10,001 bases of DNA from Gemmatimonadota bacterium (GCA_003222065.1 QHUV01000162.1:1-10001), one strand, 5' to 3'. Shown: positions 1 through 7,024, counted from the first letter of the stretch. Notes: generated from the letters alone by a model not told the origin. Program-made: numbers and translations.

Positions 1-94
1 CAATCTGCGCGTTAGGCCGCTTCGCACCCGGAGCACGCCACACCAGCCTCGGATCTTGACAGGACTAGCTTTCCGTTCGCACATCCATCACCTG

Positions 95-718
95 ATGACC
101 AGTCACAGAACTCCGCGGTCCGGCCCAATCGTCACAGAGAATCTCGCGTCGCTGCCCGACATCGGACCGGCGAGCATCGCGTGGCTGCGCGCGATCGGCA
201 TCGAGACCGTTTCCGGGCTCCGCCGTCTCGGGCCCGTTCGCGTCGTCGCCTACGATCCGGTGTGGCCGGAGCTGTTCGTCGCCGAAACGGCGCGGATCCG
301 CCAGCTACTGGATCCGTCGCTTCCCATCGCGCTCGAGCACATGGGCAGTACCGCGATTCCCGGCTGCGCCGCGAAGCCGGTGCTGGACGTGCTCGGCGGC
401 TACCCGGCGGGCGGTGACGTTAGGCACTACGTTACTGCGCTCGGCGCCGCCGGTTACGAGCATCGTGGAGAGCAGGGCATACCCGGGCGCGAGTTCTTCC
501 GCCGCGGCAATCCGCGCTCGTATCACCTGCATCTCGCCGCGGAGCAGGGTCAGTTCTGGCGCGACCATCTCGCATTTCGCGACGCGTTGCGCGGAAGCGA
601 CCAGCTCCGCGACGCCTATGTGGCGCTCAAGCTCGAGCTGGCGCGTCGATTTCCGAATGATCGGGAAGCCTACATCGATGGGAAGACGGCGTTCGTTCGG
701 GACGTCATCGCACGGTGA
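95..718 (+). CDS. GrpB/UPF0157 family nucleotidyltransferase-like protein with N-terminal TfoX-C-like segment
   Basis: The protein has 207 residues from the ATG at 95. Residues about 48-207 are a full GrpB (UPF0157) domain: the YDPxWP opening at 53-58, the nucleotidyltransferase-type GSTAIPG at 84-90, KPVLDVL with the family's conserved Asp at 94-100, HLHL at 144-147, and the typical C-terminal LKLELAR...EAYIDGKTAF. The family is related to nucleotidyltransferases, is sometimes fused to dephospho-CoA kinase, and its substrate is unsettled; despite the name it is unrelated to GrpE. Residues about 17-47 (NLASLPDIGPASIAWLRAIGI, then a conserved LRRLG) match the first half of a TfoX C-terminal helix-hairpin-helix domain, which is unusual here. 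An in-frame TTG at 56 would add 13 residues; neither start has a clear ribosome-binding site, and ATG is preferred because the extension looks uninformative. It ends 40 bp from the convergent YihY gene. The GrpB assignment is firm; the biochemical role is unknown. Confidence 0.85.
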   Translation: MTSHRTPRSGPIVTENLASLPDIGPASIAWLRAIGIETVSGLRRLGPVRVVAYDPVWPELFVAETARIRQLLDPSLPIALEHMGSTAIPGCAAKPVLDVLGGYPAGGDVRHYVTALGAAGYEHRGEQGIPGREFFRRGNPRSYHLHLAAEQGQFWRDHLAFRDALRGSDQLRDAYVALKLELARRFPNDREAYIDGKTAFVRDVIAR

Positions 719-758
719 CGCTCGCGATAGAAAGCACCGGATGCGACTCAGACAACGG

Positions 759-1748
759 CTACTCCTTCGCGAGCTTCTCCCGCTTGGACGCCGACCTGAC
801 TTCCTTTTGCTCGTTCTTTTTCTCCCGGTGCCGATCTTCCGCGGCGCGGTCGCTCTGGGCGGCGGCGACTTGCTTGTCGTACTCGGTCTTGGGCTGCGGC
901 GCGACCTCCGCCGTCCCCTTCGCCAGCTCGGCGTTCAGCTCACCACCGGCGAGGACGACAAGCATCGAGTAGTACATCCACGTCAATAGCAGCAGGACGG
1001 CACCGATCGTCCCGTACGCCTTGTTAAAGGTCGTGAAATGAATGACGTACAATCGGAAGAGGGTCGTCGCGATCACCCACAGCGCCGCGGCGACGATCGC
1101 GCCAACGACGATCTGCCGCTTGTGCTGCGGAAAGTCGGGCAGGATGTAGTACATCAGCCAGAATGCGGCGACGAGAAACGCGAAGGCGAGGGGATACTGC
1201 AGAATCATCCATCCCCACTTCGCGAGCCCGCTCAGGTGCGTCACGCGCGCCACGACGTCAACAATGTTCGGGCCCGCCATCATCACGGCTGCGGCGATGG
1301 CCAAGAGTCCACCGGCGACGACGACCATGCCGAGCTGAATCAGCCGTTGCTTCCACCACGGCCGGCGATCGTTCTTGACATGGTACGCAATGTTGAGCGC
1401 GCCCATGAGCGAGCCGAAGATGTTCGACGCCGAGTACGCCGTGAGCACGGCACCGATGGAGACGAGTCCCGGCGCGTTCGGCGCGAAGACGACGTCCCTC
1501 GCGACGCCGGCGAGCAACGTGTACGCCGCAGGCGGCACCGTGCCCGCCAACTGATTCAGGATCCAACCGAAGAGCTGTTGCTTGTTGCCGACAAGCCCGA
1601 GCAGTGGCGTGGCGAAAAGTAGCAGCGGAAAGAGAGAAAAGAAAAAGTTGTACGCGACCGCCGCGGCAATGGTCAGGATGTTATCGGCCCAGATCGCCTT
1701 GCCGGCTTCCTTGAGCAGACGTCCGACGTGAAAGCCCTTGATGACCAT
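759..1748 (-). CDS. YihY/BrkB family inner-membrane protein
   Basis: A 329-residue polytopic membrane protein of the YihY/BrkB (UPF0761) family, once mislabelled ribonuclease BN. Six hydrophobic segments are visible at about residues 23-54, 94-118, 135-159, 181-204, 212-236 and 244-271. Family hallmarks include AAAVAYNFFFSLFPLLLF near the N-terminus, the AYSASNIFGSLMGALNIAY region, YYILPD after segment 4, and the AYGTIGAVLLLLTWMYYS block. The cellular role is unsettled; transport or envelope functions have been suggested for relatives. The last 50 or so residues form a very charged Lys/Glu/Arg-rich cytoplasmic tail (YDKQVAAAQSDRAAEDRHRE onward), common but variable in the family. The ATG at 1748 gives the normal N-terminus; no strong Shine-Dalgarno sequence precedes it. 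A 220-bp repeat-filled gap separates it from the upstream GH15 gene, so it is probably transcribed on its own. The family call is confident. Confidence 0.9.
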   Translation of the reverse strand: MVIKGFHVGRLLKEAGKAIWADNILTIAAAVAYNFFFSLFPLLLFATPLLGLVGNKQQLFGWILNQLAGTVPPAAYTLLAGVARDVVFAPNAPGLVSIGAVLTAYSASNIFGSLMGALNIAYHVKNDRRPWWKQRLIQLGMVVVAGGLLAIAAAVMMAGPNIVDVVARVTHLSGLAKWGWMILQYPLAFAFLVAAFWLMYYILPDFPQHKRQIVVGAIVAAALWVIATTLFRLYVIHFTTFNKAYGTIGAVLLLLTWMYYSMLVVLAGGELNAELAKGTAEVAPQPKTEYDKQVAAAQSDRAAEDRHREKKNEQKEVRSASKREKLAKE

Positions 1749-1778
1749 GGCTGCTCAGGCGGCAAGCCATAGGCCACT

Positions 1779-1978
1779 GTCATTCCGAGCGAAGCGAGGG
1801 ATGCTCGCTTTGCTCGCAGCCAATCTATATGGAGTCGCGCGCGCTGTGCGCGCGCTCCCGCTCCTCGCGGGCGAGAGGAGTAGGAGCAAGCGCGCAGCGC
1901 TTGCGACTCCTATAGGATGATCTGCTGCTCGCGGAGCGAGCAGCAGATCCTTCGGTCGCTACGCTCCCTCAGGATGAC
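1779..1978. repeat. composite REP-like repeat island of nested hairpins
   Basis: This stretch fills the gap between the YihY start and the GH15 stop. Its outer ends are inverted copies of a GTCATYCYGAG...AGCGA motif: 1779-1801 on the plus strand and the complement of 1948-1978. Inside are an imperfect long hairpin (about 1825-1915; arms start CTATA(T)GGAGTCGC on each strand) and a perfect hairpin, 1919-1932 with 1936-1949, with 14-bp arms around a GGA loop. The motif resembles the short palindromic repeats scattered in many soil-bacterial chromosomes. There is no transposase or coding content. The inner end overlaps the last codons of the GH15 gene. It may act as a transcription terminator or mRNA-stabilising structure, but no T-tract is seen. 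The structure is seen directly; the function is inferred. Confidence 0.85.
1919..1949. repeat. perfect 14-bp inverted repeat with 3-nt loop
   Basis: The arms GATCTGCTGCTCGC and GCGAGCAGCAGATC pair perfectly around GGA. This is the strongest single hairpin in the island at 1779-1978. It lies 3' of the minus-strand GH15 stop (1969), so in the GH15 transcript it would fold about 20 nt after the stop codon. A terminator or 3'-end stabiliser role is plausible, but no run of U follows. Confidence 0.8.
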
Positions 1979-3795
1979 TGAGGGACCTCGCCCGAGCGAC
2001 GCTGCTCGGCTGGTTTGGCGCCGCCTTGCGTATCGGCGCGACCAAGGTTGAATGCCGTATCGACGAGGGCGATGTGCGAGAAGGCCTGCGGGAAGTTCCC
2101 GACCTGACGGTTCACCCGCGGGTCATATTCTTCAGCGAGAAGTCCGACGTCGTTGCGCAAGGCGAGGAGATGCTCGAACATCTCGCGCGCGTCGTCGTGT
2201 CTGCCGAGCAGTTCGTAGTTGTCGGCGAGCCAAAAGCTGCAGGCGAGGAACGCGCCCTCGCCGCCGGGCAGGCCGTCGTCCGTCGCGGTGCTGTCGTAAC
2301 GGAGCACGAGTCCGTCGACGAGCAGTCGCTTCTCGATCTGCTCGACCGTGCCGCGCACGCGTTCATCGTCGGGCGGAAGGAATCCGACGAGCGGGATCAT
2401 GAGCGTGCTCGCATCGAGCAACTTGGAGCCGTACGCCTGCACGAACGCGCCGAGCTCACGGTCGAAGCCGCGCTCGCACACTTCGCTATGGATCTGTTCG
2501 CGAAGCGCGCGCCAGCCGTCGACGATGCCGTCAGCGCCAAACTCCTCGGCGCTCTTGATGGCACGGTCGACCGCGACCCAGGCCATGATTTTAGAGTATG
2601 TGAAATGCTGTGGTCCGCCACGTACCTCCCACATTCCCTGATCCGGTTGCTGCCAGACGGTGGCGAGGTGCTTCATGAGCGCCTTCTGAAGGCCCCACGA
2701 GTCGAGGCTGCGCGACAGCCCGGCGCGCCTGCCTTGGTGGAGTGCGTCCATGACCTCACCGAACACATCGAGCTGCAGTTGACCGTACGCGGCGTTGCCG
2801 ACACGCACTGGTTTCGAGCTTTCATAGCCCGGCAGCCAGTCGATCTCCCACTCGCGCAGCACATGCTCGCCGGCGAGCCCGTACATGATCTGGATCTGCT
2901 CGGGACTCCCGGCGGCCGCTCGCAGCAGCCAGTCGCGCCAGGCCGCGGCCTCATCGAAGTAGCCGGCGTCCATCAGCGCCAGCAGCGTCAGCGTCGCGTC
3001 GCGCAGCCAGCAAAACCGGTAGTCCCAGTTGCGCGGGCCGGCGAGCTGCTCGGGGAGCGACGTCGTCGGCGCGGCAACGATGCCGCCCGTGGGCCGATAC
3101 GTCAGCGCCTTGAGCGTAATGAGCGAACGCTCGACCGGCTCGCGCCATTCGCCCTGATACTTGCCACGCGCGGTCCACTCGCGCCAGAAGCGCTCCGTAT
3201 CGTTCAAGGCTTTGCGCGGGTTCACGGGCGGGTGCGGGGCGAGATGCGACGGCGAGTACGTCATCACGAACGGGACGAAGTCACCCTCACCGACGACGAA
3301 CTCGCCGACTGTCGTTAGGCCCTCGCCGCGTAACGGCACGTCGGTGTGCAACACGACCATGTCCGGTCCGGCCACGGCGCGCAGCGCACCGTCGTCGAGG
3401 CGTGTGACCCACGGAACAATGGCACCATAGTAAAAGCGGAGGATGAGCTCCGTGCGCATCTCGACACGCCCGCGGCGGCCGACGACGATGCGCGCCAGGT
3501 CGGAGGCATGGCCGCGGAGCGGCATGAAGTCGATGATGGTGACCGCGCCCTCCGCGGTCTCGTAATCCGTCTCGAGGATGAGCGTGTGCTCACGATACCG
3601 GCGAGTGACCCGCGCGTTGTCGGCGCACGGCGCAATTTGCCAGCGGCCGTGCTCGCGTCCGCCGAGCAGCGCGGCGAAGCACGCGCCCGAGTCGAAGCGG
3701 GGCCAGCACAGCCAGTCGATCGAGCCGTCGCGCGAGACGAGGGCCGCCGTCTCGCAGTCGCCGATGATCGCGTAGTCCTCGATGGGCGCTGCCAT
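1969..3795 (-). CDS. GH15 glucoamylase/trehalase-like glycoside hydrolase
   Basis: A 608-residue glycoside hydrolase family 15 enzyme, the usual length for the bacterial glucoamylase/trehalase type: an N-terminal beta-sandwich domain (about 1-220, opening IEDYAIIGDCETAALVSRDG) followed by the (alpha/alpha)6 barrel. Hallmarks are GPRNWDYRFCWLRDATLTLL at 253-272 and LPGYESSKPVRVGNAAYGQL at 321-340. By analogy with fungal glucoamylase, Glu390 in GMWEVRGG is the likely general acid and Glu555 in LLAEEYDP the likely general base. The enzyme should release glucose by inverting hydrolysis of alpha-glucosidic bonds; trehalose and maltodextrin cannot be told apart from sequence. There is no signal peptide, so it is cytoplasmic. 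The ATG at 3795 is chosen because family homology begins there; a longer frame to 3915 would overlap the upstream gene and adds non-homologous sequence. It lies 8 bp after the glucose dehydrogenase stop, suggesting translational coupling. Its last two codons and TGA lie inside a REP-like repeat. Confidence 0.92.
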   Translation of the reverse strand: MAAPIEDYAIIGDCETAALVSRDGSIDWLCWPRFDSGACFAALLGGREHGRWQIAPCADNARVTRRYREHTLILETDYETAEGAVTIIDFMPLRGHASDLARIVVGRRGRVEMRTELILRFYYGAIVPWVTRLDDGALRAVAGPDMVVLHTDVPLRGEGLTTVGEFVVGEGDFVPFVMTYSPSHLAPHPPVNPRKALNDTERFWREWTARGKYQGEWREPVERSLITLKALTYRPTGGIVAAPTTSLPEQLAGPRNWDYRFCWLRDATLTLLALMDAGYFDEAAAWRDWLLRAAAGSPEQIQIMYGLAGEHVLREWEIDWLPGYESSKPVRVGNAAYGQLQLDVFGEVMDALHQGRRAGLSRSLDSWGLQKALMKHLATVWQQPDQGMWEVRGGPQHFTYSKIMAWVAVDRAIKSAEEFGADGIVDGWRALREQIHSEVCERGFDRELGAFVQAYGSKLLDASTLMIPLVGFLPPDDERVRGTVEQIEKRLLVDGLVLRYDSTATDDGLPGGEGAFLACSFWLADNYELLGRHDDAREMFEHLLALRNDVGLLAEEYDPRVNRQVGNFPQAFSHIALVDTAFNLGRADTQGGAKPAEQRRSGEVPQSS

Positions 3796-3803
3796 GCGAA
3801 TCG

Positions 3804-4856
3804 TTAGGCGGCAGCGGTGAAGTCGAGCACGGTCTTCACGTCGCCGGGCTGCGGTTCCAGCGCCTCGCGCCAGCGAGAGAGCGGCACGCGGCGCGTCACC
3901 AGACGCCGCAACCACGCCTGGTCGGCGCGCAGCAGCGCCGCGACGCCCGCCTCGTAGTGGCGCCGGTTCGCATTCACTGAACCAAAAACCACGTCATTCT
4001 GAAGGACGATCGTCCGATTCAAGGCGCCGGCGTCGACGAGTGTTTGCGTGCCCGCCGCCGAGACGCCGGCGAGACAGACGATCCCGTTAGGCGCGTTGCG
4101 TCCCATCACCTCGATGACGACCTGCGGCGCCCCCGTGCACTCGACGACGACGTCGGCCTCGAACCCGAGCTCCCCGATCGACCCACTGTGATAGGTGCCG
4201 CCGAGCGCGCGAACGAGCGCCGGCTTGAGACCGGAGGTCGCGCGATCGAGGACGTGCAACTCGAGCCCGCGCTGCGCGGCAAGGAGCGCGGCGAGCAGTC
4301 CGATCGGCCCCGCACCGGTGACGAGCACGCACCGCGGCTCCCAAACGGCCCGACGTCCAATGCGCTCGGTGTGCTCCCACGCCTTGGCGACGATGCTCGC
4401 CGGCTCGACGAGCACACCGAGATCGCCCAAGGCGGGATCGACCTTCACCGCGAACGCCGGATCGATCTGCCAACGCTCGGCGCCGAAGCCGTTGCGCTCT
4501 TTGATGCCATGCTCCGTATAGCGTCCATTGCGACACATATCCCACTCGCCCGCCGCGCAGTTCACGCACGGCACGGGATCGGGCTGACGCACGATGCCGA
4601 CGACGAGATCGCCCTCCGTCAAACCAGAATTGGGCGGCGCCTTCTCGACGCGGCCCAGGGACTCATGACCGAGCACGAGACGCTTCTCTCCCGGCGGCGC
4701 CGTGCCATACTCGCCGGACACGATCTCCCGATCGGTGCCGCAGATCCCCAGCGCCAGCGCACGCACGAGAACGCGACCGTCCCTGGGAGGAGGGTCGGGG
4801 ATATCATCGAGTTGCAACGAATCAGCTGTGCCGGGTAGCACCGTGAGCGCGCGCAT
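3804..4856 (-). CDS. MDR-family glucose 1-dehydrogenase, archaeal GDH type
   Basis: A 350-residue zinc-dependent medium-chain dehydrogenase of the glucose dehydrogenase branch (Sulfolobus/Thermoplasma/Haloferax-like), oxidising D-glucose (or a related aldose) to the lactone with NAD(P)+. Visible catalytic-zinc residues are Cys39 in GICGTD and His64-Glu65 in LVLGHE; Glu115 in YTEHGI fits the sugar-binding glutamate of the family. The Rossmann fold has GAGPIGLLAA at 181-190 and LDRATS at 203-208. The C-terminus carries the diagnostic NDVVFGSVNANRRHYEAGV. The structural-zinc lobe has Cys97, Cys100 and Cys108, but the expected fourth cysteine is Gly103. The gene is directly upstream of the GH15 hydrolase, with a gap of 8 bp, so glucose released there can be oxidised. 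The octamer CGTTAGGC overlaps its TAA stop. The start is ATG at 4856 with a weak AAGAG upstream. The subfamily is confident; the sugar and cofactor preference are inferred. Confidence 0.88.
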   Translation of the reverse strand: MRALTVLPGTADSLQLDDIPDPPPRDGRVLVRALALGICGTDREIVSGEYGTAPPGEKRLVLGHESLGRVEKAPPNSGLTEGDLVVGIVRQPDPVPCVNCAAGEWDMCRNGRYTEHGIKERNGFGAERWQIDPAFAVKVDPALGDLGVLVEPASIVAKAWEHTERIGRRAVWEPRCVLVTGAGPIGLLAALLAAQRGLELHVLDRATSGLKPALVRALGGTYHSGSIGELGFEADVVVECTGAPQVVIEVMGRNAPNGIVCLAGVSAAGTQTLVDAGALNRTIVLQNDVVFGSVNANRRHYEAGVAALLRADQAWLRRLVTRRVPLSRWREALEPQPGDVKTVLDFTAAA

Positions 4857-4896
4857 AGCGTGCTCTTACGCAGAAATCGTGCGTGCTGATTGTCAA

Positions 4897-4945
4897 TTGT
4901 CGTCCTGAGCGTAGCGAAGAACACTACGCTCCCTCAGGATGACAA
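4897..4945. repeat. REP-like inverted repeat
   Basis: The arms TTGTCGTCCTGAGCGTAG (4897-4914) and the complement of 4924-4945, TTGTCATCCTGAG(GGA)GCGTAG, pair around a 9-nt loop. The 3' arm shares 20 identical bases with 1959-1978 in the larger island. It sits between the zinc-ribbon gene and the glucose dehydrogenase start and supplies the zinc-ribbon gene's stop codon at 4934-4936. It may attenuate read-through between the two genes. The structure is direct; the function is inferred. Confidence 0.85.
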
Positions 4946-5659
4946 ACCCTTCTTTCTCCCCGTGAACGACACGAGCGCCTTGATGATCAGCGTGTTGTCG
5001 TCGCCATGCATGAGGGGGCGCATCAGGCGCCACGGATCCTCGGCGGCGGGAATCGGCGAAGATGCCGCCGCTGGTGTTTGCCGCAGCTCGCGGGCACGCG
5101 CCGCTTCGAGCCCGCCAGCCGTGATGAACTCGAGGACGCGACGCAATTCGTCCGCATCGAACCACGTTCCGTGACTCGTGCATACGTCGACGATGACGCC
5201 AGAGCTGTGCGCGAAGTTGATCCGGTTCATCAAGCTCTTACACACCGGACAGGGTGCGTAGCGCACGGCATCCAGTCTCGCCCGCGCCGTCGGCGACGTC
5301 GCGATGCCCGTGGCGAGCATTGGGGCCGGCTTCATTCGCTCGGCGACGAGCCGCTGCAAGGTCTCCGGCTCGACCCAAAGCCCATTGCACGTCTCACACA
5401 AGTACATGTCGGCGCCGCCGAAACGCACGGCGCGCATTGGCCCGCATTGGCGCGGGCAGGCGAGCGCCGGCGCATCTCGATCCGCTGGATGTCCGACGTC
5501 CCCGCCACATCGTTGGCAGTGCTTACTGCCCACGAAGACGAGAGCGAAGCACTTGGGACAGCCGATCGTCGCGAGGCGCGCATGACAGAATGCGCACTCG
5601 GTCGAGTTGGCGGGCACCGCCGCGCCACAGTCGGGGCAATTCAGTGAGCCAGCGTCCAT
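4934..5659 (-). CDS. zinc-ribbon array protein with zf-TFIIB-type modules
   Basis: A 241-residue soluble protein with four successive Cys-pair zinc-binding modules: Cys8/11/22/25; Cys34/37/48/51; Cys68/72/88/91 (first knuckle CxxxC rather than CxxC); and Cys137/140/160 with His163. Modules three and four look like the zf-TFIIB family (Pfam-type pattern C...C, then CxxCxGxWxxxxEL): LCETCNGLWVEPETLQRLV and VCTSHGTWFDADELRRVL. The first two are short zinc-ribbon or DZANK-like knuckles. A linker rich in Ala and Pro (about 195-207) leads to a C-terminal segment, PWRLMRPLMHGDDNTLIIKA. No catalytic domain or membrane segment is seen; a scaffold or nucleic-acid-binding role is only possible, not shown. 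The ATG at 5659 has no clear ribosome-binding site. The final codons TCA TCC TGA lie in a REP-like repeat, so the natural C-terminus may have been altered. Confidence 0.8.
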   Translation of the reverse strand: MDAGSLNCPDCGAAVPANSTECAFCHARLATIGCPKCFALVFVGSKHCQRCGGDVGHPADRDAPALACPRQCGPMRAVRFGGADMYLCETCNGLWVEPETLQRLVAERMKPAPMLATGIATSPTARARLDAVRYAPCPVCKSLMNRINFAHSSGVIVDVCTSHGTWFDADELRRVLEFITAGGLEAARARELRQTPAAASSPIPAAEDPWRLMRPLMHGDDNTLIIKALVSFTGRKKGLSS

Positions 5660-5753
5660 ACGGTGGACGACGGCTGAGGAGCGAGGAAGTCACGAACACT
5701 TACTGAGGGGCGCGGTAGTTGCCAGAGCCGTTAGGCGATCAGGTGTCTACCTG

Positions 5754-5990
5754 CTACTGCAAGCGCTTGGGCTCGGGGCCGCCTTCGTCGCGGCTCTCCG
5801 GCACCGTTACATCGTGCCGCACCGGCTCCATCGGCTGGTTGACACTCTCGCCGATGTCACTTACGCCGCGCTTGAACTCGCGAATGCCCTTGCCGATGGC
5901 GCCGCCTATCTCGGGAATGCGCTTGCCCCCGAAGATCACCAGGCAGATCAACAACAACATCAGCAGTTTTTCCGGACCCAACTCGAACAT
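5754..5990 (-). CDS. tatA: Sec-independent protein translocase TatA/E
   Basis: A 78-residue TatA-type subunit of the twin-arginine translocase, which forms the protein-conducting assembly in the inner membrane for folded substrates. It shows the standard order: a short N-terminus MFELGPEKLL, one membrane span at about 6-21, the FGGKRIPEIG hinge at 20-29, an amphipathic helix GGAIGKGIREFKRGV at 28-42, and an acidic, proline-rich cytoplasmic tail. Two adjacent ATGs are possible (5993 and 5990); the second is preferred because GGAG then stands 6 nt upstream. A longer frame to 6071 lacks homology. No tatB or tatC is in the window. The divergent neighbourhood includes a protein with a Tat signal (7025-7996). 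TatA versus TatE cannot be separated by sequence alone. Confidence 0.9.
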   Translation of the reverse strand: MFELGPEKLLMLLLICLVIFGGKRIPEIGGAIGKGIREFKRGVSDIGESVNQPMEPVRHDVTVPESRDEGGPEPKRLQ

Positions 5991-6148
5991 CATTCTCTCC
6001 GTTCTCGACTGAGCTGCATAGTTCGCGCGCCGCCGGCCGGCGGTGAAGCGCAGCTCGACGGTCTTTGTCATATCTTGACGGTCCGGATGAGGACCAGCGA
6101 CGAACTTCCAAAATCGGGACCGGAATGTCCGCTCGAGCCAGGAGCCTC

Positions 6149-6967
6149 ATGGCACTCGTCAGCCCTTTGTCGCGCGCGCGTCCGTTGCTGCGGACGGTTC
6201 GTCTTTTCTCGGCGACAGCGCTGCTCGCCCTGACGTCGCCGTCGCCGAACATCGGCGGCGTACACCGGGGCGTTGGCGGCCTTGATCCGGATGTCCACAA
6301 TATCAAGTACGATGGGCGATTTACGTTCGCTCGGATCCGCTATGTGACGGGTCCAGGCGGCTACTACTATCGCGGCCTGCCGGCGTGGGCACATGGCTAC
6401 AACATGGCCGAGTCGAACCTGATGAAGATCATGCGCGAGGTCACGGCGCTGCGGCCGCACGTCGACGAGGGCAATGCCATCGCGCTCGATGATCCCGAGC
6501 TCCTGAAGTATCCGATCGCGTACATGACCGAAGCCGGCTTTTGGACGATGACCGATCGCGAAGCGGCGGGCATGCGTGCGTATTTGCTCAAGGGCGGATT
6601 CATCATCTTCGACGATTTCCGTGACGACTTTCGCAGCGCCGGCTGGGCGAACTTCGAGACGAACATGCGCCGGTCGCTCCCCGACGTCCGCTTCGTCGAC
6701 CTCGACCCGTCGCATCCGATCTTTCATTCGTTCTTCGACATCGACTCCTTCGATCAATTGCCGCAGTACTACGATCGCGGACGGCCGATCTTCCGCGGTG
6801 CCTTCCAGGACAATGATCCGAAGAAGCGGCTCATGGTGATGATCAACTTCAACACCGACGTGTCGAACTACTGGGAATTCTCGGCGACGGGTTGGGTACC
6901 GGTCGAAGAGTCGAATCAGGGATACAAATTGGGGGTCAACTATTTGATGTATGCATTAACGCACTGA
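6149..6967 (+). CDS. DUF4159 domain-containing exported protein
   Basis: A 272-residue protein. The ATG at 6149 is chosen because AGGAG stands 4 nt upstream and translation then begins with a plausible signal peptide: basic residues to about Arg18, then LFSATALLALTSPSP. In-frame ATGs at 6065 and 6125 are alternatives. The mature part (about 53-272) has the DUF4159 pattern: FTFARIRYV, a Tyr-rich GGYYYRGLPAW, NLMKIMREVTAL, DPELLKYPIAYMTEAG, YLLKGGFIIFDDF at 145-157, and a C-terminal GVNYLMYALTH. DUF4159 has a glutamine-amidotransferase-like fold in broader annotations, and no enzymatic activity has been assigned to it that I know of. Relatives often occur near MoxR/DUF58 genes, absent here. It is divergent from tatA (158 bp gap) and 57 bp upstream of the MBL gene, possibly co-transcribed with it. 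Confidence 0.82.
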   Translation: MALVSPLSRARPLLRTVRLFSATALLALTSPSPNIGGVHRGVGGLDPDVHNIKYDGRFTFARIRYVTGPGGYYYRGLPAWAHGYNMAESNLMKIMREVTALRPHVDEGNAIALDDPELLKYPIAYMTEAGFWTMTDREAAGMRAYLLKGGFIIFDDFRDDFRSAGWANFETNMRRSLPDVRFVDLDPSHPIFHSFFDIDSFDQLPQYYDRGRPIFRGAFQDNDPKKRLMVMINFNTDVSNYWEFSATGWVPVEESNQGYKLGVNYLMYALTH

Positions 6968-6993
6968 GAGCAGGAGCTCGCCCTTCTACGCCG

Positions 6994-6999
6994 TATACT
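6994..6999 (+). promoter_or_regulatory. possible -10 box of the MBL gene
   Basis: TATACT matches the sigma-70 -10 consensus at five of six positions and lies 25 bp before the GTG start at 7025. No convincing -35 element lies about 17 bp upstream, so this is a weak candidate. It would allow the MBL gene to be transcribed independently of the DUF4159 gene. Confidence 0.25.
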
Positions 7000-7024
7000 G
7001 AGATCAAACTCTCAAGGACTCACT

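Noticed and set aside
759..1748. Ribonuclease BN annotation for the YihY protein
   Set aside because: That name was a historical misassignment; this is a polytopic membrane protein without nuclease motifs.
2026..3318. 430-residue plus-strand open frame opposite the GH15 gene
   Set aside because: It is the antisense shadow of a highly conserved gene in GC-rich DNA; its translation is Arg-rich with no recognisable domain.
3796..3915. 40-residue N-terminal extension of the GH15 protein
   Set aside because: It lies inside the end of the glucose dehydrogenase gene, is Arg/Ala-rich and has no homology; the family N-terminus starts at the ATG at 3795.
6075..6080. TTGACG as a -35 box for the DUF4159 gene
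   Set aside because: No -10-like hexamer lies at 16-18 bp spacing, so the match alone is not enough.
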